Of a DNA stretch of 64,000 nucleotides, positions 44,042-52,797 are shown one piece after another. The notes beneath the pieces were generated by a model. It searched no databases. It saw nothing but the letters and a program-made list of their open reading frames with translations, and was not told where the DNA came from. A program made the position numbers and the translations under genes. Source of the DNA: Halarcobacter ebronensis (GTDB lineage: Bacteria > Campylobacterota > Campylobacteria > Campylobacterales > Arcobacteraceae); the NCBI RefSeq assembly GCF_013201825.1, contig NZ_CP053836.1:1612001-1676000 (forward strand). Reading direction: 5' to 3'. Numbering within the stretch: position 1 is the first letter of the stretch; each line of letters begins with the position of its first letter.

Positions 44042-44479
44042 TTAATATTTAAACCCATCACCTGGAACAGAAAGTCTCCAAGTTTTTTTACCCTCATCTG
44101 CTTGAATTAAAGCAGATATAGCAAATCTACAAGCTCTCTCAGCCGCATAATCTGTAGCTAATTTTGTTTTAGATGGTTTTCCTTTAAAGTCATTAGGATT
44201 AACTTCTTTTGCACCTGTTTTAATTGCCTCTTCAACAGAGATAATTAAATCACTGTTATTTACATCAAGTCTTCTAAACTCTAAATGTTTTGCTTTAGCA
44301 ACTTCATTATATTGTTTTGCTGTTGCAATTACATTTTCAATTCCACTTTTCTCTACGCTACAAACAGTTTTTAAATCCTCTTTTAAAGCTGATTCTATAC
44401 TAGGTGTAGAAGAGCTAACACAAGCAGTTAATGAAAAAGCAGCAACTGTAGCTAATGATAAATTTAATAGTTTTTTCAT
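44042..44479 (-). CDS. SoxK-like SoxXA-binding lipoprotein (putative)
   Basis: A 145-residue lipoprotein with lipobox SLTAC (Cys near residue 20). The mature part is helical, rich in Lys and Ala, with ERACRFAISALIQADEGKKT and a WRLSVPGDGFKY ending. Small lipoproteins with this layout next to soxA are annotated as SoxXA-binding proteins (SoxK), which improve SoxAX activity. It lies 13 bases after soxA. Assignment is mainly by position, size and ending, so it is moderate. Confidence 0.55.
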   Translation of the reverse strand: MKKLLNLSLATVAAFSLTACVSSSTPSIESALKEDLKTVCSVEKSGIENVIATAKQYNEVAKAKHLEFRRLDVNNSDLIISVEEAIKTGAKEVNPNDFKGKPSKTKLATDYAAERACRFAISALIQADEGKKTWRLSVPGDGFKY

Positions 44480-44492
44480 AATAATCTCCTAC

Positions 44493-45431
44493 TTACTTTC
44501 TAATATCTGGACCGTCAATTTTCATACCATTTGACATATATGCCATGAAAAATAGTAGTTCTTTCATATCTCTAGAGTCATCTTTTGGTGGTACTTGACC
44601 TTGATCTTTAATACACCCTGACATTCTTCTCTCTAAAGTTCCTAAACCATCATTATTTTTATCACTAGCCGCCCATTTAAGTCTATATACAGGGAAATGA
44701 GTTACTTGACCTAAAAATGGAGATAAACTTTCATTTCTAACTCTTTGTCCAGCACCAATAACATGGCACTCTGCACAATTTAGTTTTAAGTATCCTCTTT
44801 GTGTATAGTAATATTCTTTACCTCTTTCATAAGCCTCTGCTGCAGTTGCACTATCAATTTTTACATCAATAACTTTTTCAGCATCTTGTGCTGATTGAGC
44901 AAAAAAAGCTTCCAAATGAGCAATAGGTCCTTTTGATGTTTTCCAAGGTTTTTCTCCATTTGCAACCAAACACTCATTAATTGCAACTGTTAGAGTTTGC
45001 ACATCCTTTTTTGTTTCATCAAAATATGGATACATTACACCTGCTTGTGATGGATCAGGGAAACAGTCTTTAAATGATTTTCCATTTGCAAAAGGTTTTT
45101 CATATAATGCTTCACCTTTTTCTACAAACTCTTCATATGGAGGCATCTCTTTGATTTCATCATAAGACATTCTTCCATTTTTAGAAAATGAGTAGTTACC
45201 CTTTGAAAAGTCCTCAAATTTTAATCCAGACATAATATTATTTTCCAACTCATCATCTGTTGAGTATGGGAAAAAAGTATTTCTGTTTTTCAATGGATCT
45301 TCAAATTTTGCTTCAAAATATTTTACTAAAGCAATTCTATCTTTTTCAGCTTGCGCATTAAAATCTGCTGCATTTAATGTATAAGCAGTTAACGCAACCA
45401 ATGCAGTTGTCTTTGCAATATTTAATAACAT
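44493..45431 (-). CDS. soxA: SoxA, c-type cytochrome subunit of SoxAX
   Basis: SoxAX oxidatively joins thiosulfate to the SoxY cysteine. A signal peptide (to about residue 21) precedes the cytochrome. A single heme motif C219-A-E-C-H223 lies in the C-terminal half, followed by a GQRVRNESLSPFLGQVTHFP segment. C273, in MSGCIKDQG, occupies the place of the unusual cysteine heme ligand of SoxA. The N-terminal heme of diheme SoxA is absent (only KDCFPDPSQAG there), so this is the monoheme form. Length 312 aa. It lies between soxZ and the SoxK-like gene. Confidence 0.94.
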   Translation of the reverse strand: MLLNIAKTTALVALTAYTLNAADFNAQAEKDRIALVKYFEAKFEDPLKNRNTFFPYSTDDELENNIMSGLKFEDFSKGNYSFSKNGRMSYDEIKEMPPYEEFVEKGEALYEKPFANGKSFKDCFPDPSQAGVMYPYFDETKKDVQTLTVAINECLVANGEKPWKTSKGPIAHLEAFFAQSAQDAEKVIDVKIDSATAAEAYERGKEYYYTQRGYLKLNCAECHVIGAGQRVRNESLSPFLGQVTHFPVYRLKWAASDKNNDGLGTLERRMSGCIKDQGQVPPKDDSRDMKELLFFMAYMSNGMKIDGPDIRK

Positions 45432-45453
45432 ACATATCTCCTTATAGTCTTTT

Positions 45454-45477
45454 AATCAATCATTTAAATGATTGATT
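45454..45477 (-). repeat. Perfect 24-base palindrome between soxZ and soxA
   Basis: AATCAATCATTT and AAATGATTGATT form a perfect self-complementary sequence that overlaps the soxZ stop codon by two bases. In RNA it would fold into a hairpin of about 10 pairs, with no T run, ahead of soxA. Roles could be mRNA processing or protein binding. Confidence 0.6.
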
Positions 45478-45790
45478 ATTTAATTTTTTCTTTATCTACT
45501 TGAGTATTACCTTTTAAATCAACCCAAGAAAACTCTAACTCATCACCAGATTTTGCCCCAACTGCATCTGCATTAAATGAGAATTTCATATAAGGATTCT
45601 TAGATAAGAACTGACTTGTCGATACTTCATAAACTATATTTCCATTAACTTTTGCTACAACATAAGTAATAAAGTTCGCCTCTTTTTTTGCTCTTTCAGC
45701 CTCTTGATAACTTAACATATCGTGTTTTGCAAGAGCTTTTACAGTTACAACACCTTTTTTTAAACTTGCTTTAATTCTTGTACTTGACAT
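45476..45790 (-). CDS. soxZ: SoxZ, sulfur-carrier partner subunit
   Basis: SoxZ forms the SoxYZ heterodimer on whose SoxY cysteine sulfur intermediates ride. The 104 residues give a typical immunoglobulin-like SoxZ: MSSTRIKASLKKGVVTVKAL, KANFITYVVAKVNGNIVYEV, SKNPYMKFSFNADAVGAKSG and DELEFSWVDLKG. It has no signal peptide, as usual, since it travels with SoxY through Tat. It is 58 bases after soxY and 44 before soxA. Confidence 0.95.
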   Translation of the reverse strand: MSSTRIKASLKKGVVTVKALAKHDMLSYQEAERAKKEANFITYVVAKVNGNIVYEVSTSQFLSKNPYMKFSFNADAVGAKSGDELEFSWVDLKGNTQVDKEKIK

Positions 45791-45848
45791 TATTATTCCT
45801 TTTTATTTTTATATATTATGAAATCTTTTTATTAGTGGTAAAACTAAA

Positions 45849-46298
45849 TCAACCACCACATCCACCGATTGTAACTTTTACAGCTTTTGTTGCAGAGTAT
45901 AGTTTTCCACCATCTTCAACAACAGCAGTTACATTACCAGTTTTTGCCATTTTAATTCTGATACCATAATCAATAATTCCACCTTTTGGAACTGTAAATA
46001 CAGCAACTGTAGCTTCAGGGTTAGCATCTTGGAAGATTGCTACTTTTGATCCTGATTTTGCTTCTACTGAAACAGGAATAACTGCACCATTTTCAGCAAT
46101 ATCTGGAGCTTTTAACTCAACATTACCTTCTATTGTTTTTGATGTACCAAATAACTCTTGAATTGCTACATCAACTTTCTTTGCAGTAAATGCTTTTGGT
46201 TTTGTTTCTCTAAAGTTAACTGCACTTAATGTAGTTGGTGTCATTGAAACAGCTAATGCACCTAAACCTAAACCTAAAAAATTTCTTCTATTCATCAT
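45849..46298 (-). CDS. soxY: SoxY, sulfur-carrier protein
   Basis: SoxY carries thiosulfate-derived sulfur on the cysteine of its flexible C-terminal arm. The protein ends in TIGGCGG, the defining motif, with the carrier Cys at 147 of 149. The N-terminus has a Tat-type signal (NRRNFLGLGLGALAVS). The body is the SoxY beta-sandwich (IPVSVEAKSGSKVAIFQDA). AAAAGGAAG lies before the two adjacent ATGs. Between soxX and soxZ on the same strand. Confidence 0.96.
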   Translation of the reverse strand: MMNRRNFLGLGLGALAVSMTPTTLSAVNFRETKPKAFTAKKVDVAIQELFGTSKTIEGNVELKAPDIAENGAVIPVSVEAKSGSKVAIFQDANPEATVAVFTVPKGGIIDYGIRIKMAKTGNVTAVVEDGGKLYSATKAVKVTIGGCGG

Positions 46299-46321
46299 TT
46301 TTTCTTCCTTTTAAAAATTTA

Positions 46322-46672
46322 TTATTCAACAGTTTTTAAATAAGCAACAACTGCTTTAATTTCTGAATCACTTAACCATCCATTTCTACCAAATGCTGGC
46401 ATTTGTGAGATTGGATTATCTGTATATGGGTCATAAATTTTGTTATACAAAGCTTCATCAGGCCAATATTTCAAAGCTTGAAGTTTTGGTCCCATACTAC
46501 CTGGTCCATCAATTTTCTTACCATTAACATCATGACACGCTAAACAGTTTCCAAGATTTTTTGTATTAAAAATCTTTTCACCTTCTTTTACTAAATCATC
46601 ATTTGCTGATGATAAAGTAACAGTAAGAGTACTAATAGCTGTAGCTACAACTAAACTTTTGATTAATTTCAT
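46322..46672 (-). CDS. soxX: SoxX, monoheme cytochrome c subunit of SoxAX
   Basis: A 116-residue cytochrome with a signal peptide (to about SSA, residue 23), heme motif CLACHDVNGKKIDGPGSMGP near residue 43 and a methionine ligand region QMPAFGRNGWLSDSEIKAVV. These match SoxX, which pairs with SoxA and accepts electrons from thiosulfate coupling. It lies 12 bases after soxD and 23 before soxY. Confidence 0.9.
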   Translation of the reverse strand: MKLIKSLVVATAISTLTVTLSSANDDLVKEGEKIFNTKNLGNCLACHDVNGKKIDGPGSMGPKLQALKYWPDEALYNKIYDPYTDNPISQMPAFGRNGWLSDSEIKAVVAYLKTVE

Positions 46673-46684
46673 TGCTTTCTCCTT

Positions 46685-47869
46685 TTATTTACTAGAGTTG
46701 ATCATAAAATCAACAACTTTTTTAAACTCTTCATCAGATAGATCTGATCCACCTTTTGGTGGCATTGCATTGATACCATTTAAACCATTTGCATATACTG
46801 CATCCATACCTTGCGCAACTACCTCTTCCCAAGCATCTTTGTCTCCAACTACAGGTGCTCCTATTGCGTCATTTGCATGACAAGCAGCACAATAAGTTTC
46901 ATAATTTTTTTGCTCTTGAGAAACCTCTTTTGCACCCACTTCTTTCCAAGATCTCTCAGTTGAAGCTGGAGGGTTAAAATCATTTAATTCATTTTTAATT
47001 CTAAGAACTGGAACATCACCTTTGATACAATCATTCATACATCTTGTACCTGTTCCATAATTTTTAGGGTCACTTAAAAATGTTTTAATATTTTCAACAC
47101 CTTTTTTAGGGTTTTCAGGAGTATCTACATTTGGATAAAAACCATCTGCATTTGGCATTTTGATTTTTAAGAATTTCTCTTTGTCTAAGACAAAATCATC
47201 TTCTAAATCTACACCATCAATCTTTACACCATTTTCCATTAAAAGATATGCAACTAATGCATAGGTTTCACTATTAGATAATGATTTTGGATGAGGGAAA
47301 GGCATAGAGTCTTGAATGTACCAAAATAAAGTACTTGCATATGGCCAATAAGTACCTATCACTTTAACGGGAGGCTCAACTCCTGGATTCTCATCTGCAG
47401 GATTTAACAATTGATTTTTCAATGATGATGTTGAAGCAGTACCAGCTGATAATGGAGGATAACCTTTACCACCTGTTCCAAATTCACCATGACACATTGC
47501 ACATTGTTCATCATATAACTCTGCACCCCACTCAACTGAACCCTCAGCTTTTTTAGGTTTACCATCATCATCTAAAACAACTTTCCCTTGTTTCACATCA
47601 TATTCAGGTAATCCTGTTCCATCTGGCATAACATCTTTATCCCAAGCTGCAATTTCTGTTTTTGTTGGAGTTCTTCCATAGTTATATTTACCAACTACTT
47701 TTTGAGTGTTTACATGATAAGAGGTATATTTACCATCTTTAACTTCATACTTAACAGCACCATCAACTGATCTTGTTGTTGTAGAACATGCAGAAATTAA
47801 TAATGCTGTAGCTATTACAGTAGAACTTACTACTATTTTATTAAGCCTTATGTTTTCTAATGTGAACAT
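46685..47869 (-). CDS. soxD: SoxD-like diheme cytochrome c lipoprotein
   Basis: SoxD is the cytochrome partner of the sulfane dehydrogenase SoxC. With the start at ATG 47869 (GGGGAGG nine bases upstream, inside the end of soxC) the protein has 394 residues. The lipobox LLISAC has its Cys at 28. Heme 1 is CAMCHGEFGTGG (about 123-127) and heme 2 is CAACHANDAIG (about 327-331). A further RCMNDCIKG is not a heme site. The lipid anchor is unusual compared with soluble SoxD. The frame extends 24 codons further upstream but without a good ribosome-binding site. It overlaps soxC by 29 bases. Confidence 0.9.
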   Translation of the reverse strand: MFTLENIRLNKIVVSSTVIATALLISACSTTTRSVDGAVKYEVKDGKYTSYHVNTQKVVGKYNYGRTPTKTEIAAWDKDVMPDGTGLPEYDVKQGKVVLDDDGKPKKAEGSVEWGAELYDEQCAMCHGEFGTGGKGYPPLSAGTASTSSLKNQLLNPADENPGVEPPVKVIGTYWPYASTLFWYIQDSMPFPHPKSLSNSETYALVAYLLMENGVKIDGVDLEDDFVLDKEKFLKIKMPNADGFYPNVDTPENPKKGVENIKTFLSDPKNYGTGTRCMNDCIKGDVPVLRIKNELNDFNPPASTERSWKEVGAKEVSQEQKNYETYCAACHANDAIGAPVVGDKDAWEEVVAQGMDAVYANGLNGINAMPPKGGSDLSDEEFKKVVDFMINSSK

Positions 47870-49178
47870 TATTAACCTCCCCATTTGCTGATACTTCCCA
47901 AGTAACCATCCCATTTCTATGATAGATTGATTCAACACCAACTGCTGCTGTTTCTTGATCTATCGTTGGTTGAGTATTACCTGAATCATCAGTTGCTCTA
48001 CTTGTTAAAAGTAAAGGTTTCCCTTCCCATTTAAAGATGTAGCTAAATCTAGTCCAAGCTTTAGGTAAAACTAAGCCTTTTAAACTAGCTTCAACCCAGT
48101 TGTCACCACCATCGAAAGAGATGTCAACATGTTTGATTGTACCGTGTCCAGACCAAGCTAATCCTTCGATTTCAATTAAATCACCTTTTTTAAGATTTGT
48201 CCAAGGTTTTTGATGACAAGGAGAAGTAATTACTGAATTAACTTCATTTGGCCAAAAATATTGAATTGCTTTACCACTTTTTTGAAGAAGTGTATATTTA
48301 GAAGTCTCCTCTTTAGAGTGCCAAGGTTTGTCTGAGAACTCTAATCTTTTTAGCCATTTAGTATTTAAGTTTCCTTCCCATCCAGGAACTAGAAGTCTTA
48401 AAGGATAACCTTGCTCAGGTCTTAATGCTTCACCATTTTGTCCCCAAACAAGCATTGCATCATCAAGTGCTTTTTCAACAGGAATTGTTCTTGGATTTCC
48501 AGCATTATCACTACCTTCTGAAAGCATCCATACTGCATCATCTTCTAAACCAATATCATCTAATACAGTTTTTAGCATAACACCTGTCCACTCTGCACAA
48601 CTCATCATACCCTTCATAAATTGTAAGTTATTGAATTGTGGTCCTCTCCAACCAGTGGAACCATTAGCAGGACACTCTATAAAATATATTCTACTTTCAC
48701 TTGGATATTTTTTTAAATCATCTAAAGTTAAAACAACCTCTCTTTTAACTTTACCATGAATCATTAACCTAAATTCTGCTGGATCTACATGAGCTGTACC
48801 ACCATGGTTTCTAGTAAAGAATAATCCATTTGGTGTGATTATTCCACTTAATTCATGTACTGGGCACATAGATACAGAAGCATACATATCACCTGATGAA
48901 AGTAAATCTGTAGTTCTTCTTACAACATTATGTTCATAAGGTGAAGGCATACCATATAAATTTTTTGTAACCATGTCACCAAGTTTTGTCCCCCACTCTG
49001 CTTCATCAATAATTGCGGGATCATCAGCTTTTAAATTAACTGGAGACAAAACATTAGCTGCAGCAATAGCACTTGCTGAATAGACTGCAGTTTTTCTAAA
49101 AAAATCTCTCCTACTAAGCTCTTTTTTATCAGAAACTTCATCGGGAAAATTTTCAGAAGTATTAGTAACTTTTGTCAT
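47841..49178 (-). CDS. soxC: SoxC, molybdenum sulfane dehydrogenase
   Basis: SoxC oxidises the sulfane sulfur left on SoxY after SoxB action, feeding six electrons to SoxD. The start is the ATG at 49178 (TCAAGGAGGAATA upstream), not the in-frame ATG at 49199. A Tat signal is clear (LSRRDFFRKTAVYSASAIAAA). The oxidoreductase Mo-pterin domain shows YFIECPANGSTGWRGPQ with the Mo-coordinating Cys and GWEGNLNTKWLKRLEFSD. The dimerisation domain (VEIEGLAWSGHG-like; VDISFDGGDNWVEASL) completes the sulfite-oxidase fold. It is first in the sox strand, divergent from moeA. Confidence 0.95.
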   Translation of the reverse strand: MTKVTNTSENFPDEVSDKKELSRRDFFRKTAVYSASAIAAANVLSPVNLKADDPAIIDEAEWGTKLGDMVTKNLYGMPSPYEHNVVRRTTDLLSSGDMYASVSMCPVHELSGIITPNGLFFTRNHGGTAHVDPAEFRLMIHGKVKREVVLTLDDLKKYPSESRIYFIECPANGSTGWRGPQFNNLQFMKGMMSCAEWTGVMLKTVLDDIGLEDDAVWMLSEGSDNAGNPRTIPVEKALDDAMLVWGQNGEALRPEQGYPLRLLVPGWEGNLNTKWLKRLEFSDKPWHSKEETSKYTLLQKSGKAIQYFWPNEVNSVITSPCHQKPWTNLKKGDLIEIEGLAWSGHGTIKHVDISFDGGDNWVEASLKGLVLPKAWTRFSYIFKWEGKPLLLTSRATDDSGNTQPTIDQETAAVGVESIYHRNGMVTWEVSANGEVNNVHIRKHKA

Positions 49179-49198
49179 TATTCCTCCTTGAAAAATCA

Positions 49199-49204
49199 AT
49201 TATA
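49199..49204 (-). promoter_or_regulatory. Candidate -10 box ahead of soxC
   Basis: A minus-strand TATAAT (49204-49199) lies 20 bases before the soxC ATG. A second near-match sits further upstream. Tentative. Confidence 0.35.
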
Positions 49205-49540
49205 ATGAAAATGTCTAAATTAAATTTGTTTTTCTTATAGTTATTATAATTGCCTCTAATATTGGTAACTAAAGAAAACATGTTAATTTAAACTTATATC
49301 AATTATAATAGCCAATTATATAAGTTTTTGTTATATAACGATAAATCTATTATTACGATTTTTCTTTCTTAAGTCAATTATTTTTTATTGAATGTTATTA
49401 ATTATTCCTTTTTGTAACAAAATAGTTAATAATGCTATTATAAAGCTATTTTAGGCTTAAAAAACAGCCAAATTTACCTCATAAAGTTAACTTTTTTTAA
49501 GTATATGTTAATATTCAAACATTATTTAATGGAGTAATTT
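49205..49540. other. Divergent intergenic region between soxC and moeA
   Basis: About 340 bases without a gene, very A+T rich. It should hold the promoters and any regulator sites for both the sox strand and moeA. I see several short inverted repeats (for example around 49300-49325 and 49430-49455), but none convincing as a known operator, and no open frame with protein-like composition. Confidence 0.5.
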
Positions 49541-50761
49541 ATGAAAAAATTTATTGATTATGATGAGTCTTTAACAATCTTAAGTAATATCGAATTTAAA
49601 GTTAAAAATAAGGAAAAATCTTTTTTAACAAACTCTCTCGGTAAAATCGTTGCAGAGGATATAATTGCGAATGACAATTCACCAATACTACCAACTTCTG
49701 GGATGGATGGCTATGCAATCAGATTTGAAGATCAGGAAAAAGAATTTATAGAGATTATTGATAAAAATCCTGCAGGGACAGTAATAGAATCTGAAGTTAC
49801 TAATGGAACAACTATTAAAACTTTTACAGGTTCACTTATGCCAAAAGGTTCTGATACTTTAATACCAATTGAAAATGTTGAAGTAAAAGATAATAAAATT
49901 TATATAACGCAAAAAGTTGCAAAAGGTTTTGCAGTAAGAGCAATAGGTGAAAACTATAAACAAGGAGAAGTTCTTATTAAAAAAGGAACTCTTATTGGTT
50001 TTGCTGAAATAGGAGTTTTAGCTTCACTTAATATATCTCAAATTTATGTATATAGCGCACCAATAGTTAGTATTGCAAGTACAGGAAGTGAGATACTTGA
50101 TATTGGAGAAGAGCAAACAAATAATTCTCAAATAAGAAGTTCAAATCACTTTACCATTGAAGCGTTAGCAAAAAAAGCTGGAGCTAAAACTATTCAAATG
50201 GGGACAGTAAAAGATGATATGGATAGTATTACTGAAATGATGACAAATGCTTTAGAACATTCAGATATTGTTGTAACAACAGGTGGTGTTTCTAAAGGAG
50301 ATTATGATTTTGTACAAGATGTTGTAAAAGATAGACTAAAAGCTGAAGTTTTATTTCATGGTGTAAAAGTTAAACCAGGTGGTCCTATTTTAATAGCAAA
50401 AAAAGAGAATAAACTTATTGTCTCTCTGCCAGGATTTGCATACTCATCAACAGTTTGTGCAATTATCTACCTTCTTCCTATGATTTATAAGTTTATGGGA
50501 ACAAAAAGAGAACTTCCAATAGTAAAAGCTAGAATAGATAGAGATTTTCCACTACTTATGAAAAAAACCATCTTTACTGCTTGTAATGTTAAATATATTG
50601 AAGGAGAGTATAAAATAGATTTTGATGGTAAAAAACAAGGTACAAGTGCTATTTTAACAAATATGTTAGAAAATCCTGCTCTTTTAATACAAAAAGAGGA
50701 TAGTCAAGATATAAAAGCTAATGATTTAGTTGATATCATTTTATTAAATGAATTGAAATAA
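49541..50761 (+). CDS. moeA: Molybdopterin molybdenumtransferase MoeA
   Basis: MoeA inserts molybdate into molybdopterin-AMP, the last step of Moco synthesis. The 406 residues have the MoeA hallmarks: TSGMDGYAIR near residue 62, TGSLMPKGSDTLIPIENV, ASTGSEILDIGE, TTGGVSKGDYDFV near 247, VKVKPGGPILIA and the C-terminal domain IV. GGAG lies eight bases ahead of the ATG. Divergent placement from soxC suggests it supplies cofactor for SoxC and perhaps for the molybdoenzyme at the window end. Other moe/moa genes are not in view. Confidence 0.96.
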   Translation: MKKFIDYDESLTILSNIEFKVKNKEKSFLTNSLGKIVAEDIIANDNSPILPTSGMDGYAIRFEDQEKEFIEIIDKNPAGTVIESEVTNGTTIKTFTGSLMPKGSDTLIPIENVEVKDNKIYITQKVAKGFAVRAIGENYKQGEVLIKKGTLIGFAEIGVLASLNISQIYVYSAPIVSIASTGSEILDIGEEQTNNSQIRSSNHFTIEALAKKAGAKTIQMGTVKDDMDSITEMMTNALEHSDIVVTTGGVSKGDYDFVQDVVKDRLKAEVLFHGVKVKPGGPILIAKKENKLIVSLPGFAYSSTVCAIIYLLPMIYKFMGTKRELPIVKARIDRDFPLLMKKTIFTACNVKYIEGEYKIDFDGKKQGTSAILTNMLENPALLIQKEDSQDIKANDLVDIILLNELK

Positions 50762-50765
50762 TAGT

Positions 50766-51656
50766 ATGAGTGAACAAAAAGTATATCTACTTTTAGGATT
50801 GTGTGTTCTATTTTGGTCAGGAAACTTTATTTTAGGAAGATTTGTAAGTGGAGATATTCAAGCAGTAGAATTGGCATTCTTTAGATGGTTTTTTGTTATT
50901 ATTCTTACAATACCACTTCTATTTAAAATTGATATTAAAAAAGTTATTACTATATATAAAAAGAATTTTATTTTTCTAACATTTTTAGCTATTGTAGGGA
51001 TTACTCTTTTTAATACGGTTCTTTATATAGCTTTACATACAACAACAGCTACCAATGCTCTATTGATTAACTCAATAATTCCTATTCTAATTCTTCTTTT
51101 CTCTTTTTTAATACTAAAAAGCAAAATTACAAAGGTACAAACAACAGGAATAGTTATATCAACTTTTGGTGTTATATTTTTAGTGCTTAAAGGAGATTTA
51201 ACAAATATTTTTCATCTAAAATTTACCCATGGAGACTTATGGGTTATTGTAAGTTCACTTTTATGGGCAACCTACTCTACTTTTATAAAGTTAAAACCAA
51301 AAGACTTAAATCATGTGGAACTATTTATATTAGTAGTTTATATAGGTTTTATTTTCTTATTACCTTGGTATTTATCTCAAGGTTATAGTTTAGATAAAGA
51401 GATTATGATTCTAAAAGACAATTGGTATTTTTTTATCTATGTTTCTGTTTTTGCTTCTTTATTATCTTTTTATTTCTGGCATATAGGAATAGATACAATA
51501 GGAGCTGAAAGAACTGGACAATTCACTCACTTAATGCCACTTTTTGGTGCAATTTTAGCTTTTATTTTTTTGGGAGAAGTTCCATATCTCTACCACTTAA
51601 TAGGAGCATTATTTATTGCTCTTGGAATTTATCTTTCACTATTTATAAAAAAATAA
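50766..51656 (+). CDS. EamA/DMT-family transporter
   Basis: A ten-helix inner-membrane metabolite exporter of 296 aa built from two EamA repeats (residues about 5-140 and 155-292). Typical features are the start LLLGLCVLFWSGNFILGRFV with FFRWFF, TTTATNALLINSIIPILILL, and the closing HLMPLFGAILAFIFLGEVPY with IGALFIALGIYL. It begins four bases after moeA, so it is probably co-transcribed. Substrate unknown. Confidence 0.9.
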   Translation: MSEQKVYLLLGLCVLFWSGNFILGRFVSGDIQAVELAFFRWFFVIILTIPLLFKIDIKKVITIYKKNFIFLTFLAIVGITLFNTVLYIALHTTTATNALLINSIIPILILLFSFLILKSKITKVQTTGIVISTFGVIFLVLKGDLTNIFHLKFTHGDLWVIVSSLLWATYSTFIKLKPKDLNHVELFILVVYIGFIFLLPWYLSQGYSLDKEIMILKDNWYFFIYVSVFASLLSFYFWHIGIDTIGAERTGQFTHLMPLFGAILAFIFLGEVPYLYHLIGALFIALGIYLSLFIKK

Positions 51657-51675
51657 CCCAGTTTTTCTGGGTTAT
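51653..51675. terminator. Bidirectional terminator between EamA and Cu/Zn efflux genes
   Basis: ATAACCCAG (51653-51661) and CTGGGTTAT (51667-51675) form a nine-base perfect stem with a TTTTT loop, flanked by A runs. It lies between convergent stop codons. Confidence 0.8.
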
Positions 51676-51700
51676 AAAAGAATAAGAAGTAAAAGAACTC

Positions 51701-52795
51701 TTATGAGCAACAACTACTCTTTTCACCACTACAACAACTCTCTTTTTTATTAAATAAAGGTTTTAATAGATAATAAAAGATTAAAAGAAGCATTATAATT
51801 GAGCTTATTCTACTAAAAATTGAGTAATTCTCTTCACTACTACTAATATTTAAAAGTTCAACTGTACCCAAAAAAGTATCAAAAAGAACTCCAAAAACAA
51901 CAGAAAGTACTGCGATAGTTGAAACATATATTATTAAAGACTTTTTACCCAACATTTTAAATATTACACTCATAGTAACAGCACTTGTTGCAGGACCAGC
52001 TGTTAAAAAAATAAATGCAGCACCTGCACTCATACCTTGAATCATTAATGCAGCTGCAATTGGCAGTGAAGCTGTTGCACAAGTATAAAGAGGAATAGCA
52101 ATTAATAAAATCACAAAATATGTTAAAACTTGATTCTCAAAAAGTAATGAAGAGTACTCTCTTGGAACAAAAGTTGTAAACAAAGCTCCCAAGATAAGTC
52201 CAACAAAAAGTGCTTTTACCATATCTGAGAAAAGAGTTACATATGCATAAGTAAAAACTCCTTTTATAGAAAAACTTTTTGATTTTTCAGAACAACCACA
52301 AGATGAGCTACAACAACTACTACTCTGTTCTTTTTGTATAGGAGCTGTTGAAAAAAGAGGTTTTACAATTTTAATTTCCTCTTTTTTATCAAAAAAGTTT
52401 TGAATCAATCCCACACATATAGCAATAATAACTGAACTTACTACTCTAAAAATTGTAAAGAATAAACCAAAAAAAGAAAAAGTTGCTAAAATAGAGTCAA
52501 CTCCAGTTATAGGTGTAGAGATTAAAAAACTCTGTACTGCACCTTTACTAGCACCCTCTTTTTTAAGCCCTTGAGCTATTGGAATTACAGAACAAGAACA
52601 AACAGGAAGAGGTATTCCAAAAAGTGTTGCTTTTATTACAGAGGAGGTAGAACCTGTACCAAGATTTTTTGAGATAAAGTTATCAGGTATTAACTGTTTT
52701 AAAATCCCTGCAATTAAAAGTCCAACCATTATATATAAAGACATAGCATCAATAAGTAGAAAAAAATTAGATAAAAACTTTTCAATATATAACAT
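51701..52795 (-). CDS. SO_0444-family Cu/Zn efflux permease
   Basis: A 364-residue membrane permease with about eight helices in two groups. The first group includes FGIPLPVCSCSVIPIAQGLK with a CSCS metal-binding motif. The second includes ATASLPIAAALMIQGMSAGA. Between them is a cysteine cluster (SSCCSSSCGCSEKS, about residues 166-180). The C-terminus ends in two more CC pairs (KESCCSGEKSSCCS). Proteins of this layout are annotated as Cu/Zn exporters. It lies two bases after rmuC, so is co-transcribed with it. Confidence 0.85.
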   Translation of the reverse strand: MLYIEKFLSNFFLLIDAMSLYIMVGLLIAGILKQLIPDNFISKNLGTGSTSSVIKATLFGIPLPVCSCSVIPIAQGLKKEGASKGAVQSFLISTPITGVDSILATFSFFGLFFTIFRVVSSVIIAICVGLIQNFFDKKEEIKIVKPLFSTAPIQKEQSSSCCSSSCGCSEKSKSFSIKGVFTYAYVTLFSDMVKALFVGLILGALFTTFVPREYSSLLFENQVLTYFVILLIAIPLYTCATASLPIAAALMIQGMSAGAAFIFLTAGPATSAVTMSVIFKMLGKKSLIIYVSTIAVLSVVFGVLFDTFLGTVELLNISSSEENYSIFSRISSIIMLLLIFYYLLKPLFNKKESCCSGEKSSCCS

Positions 52796-52797
52796 AA

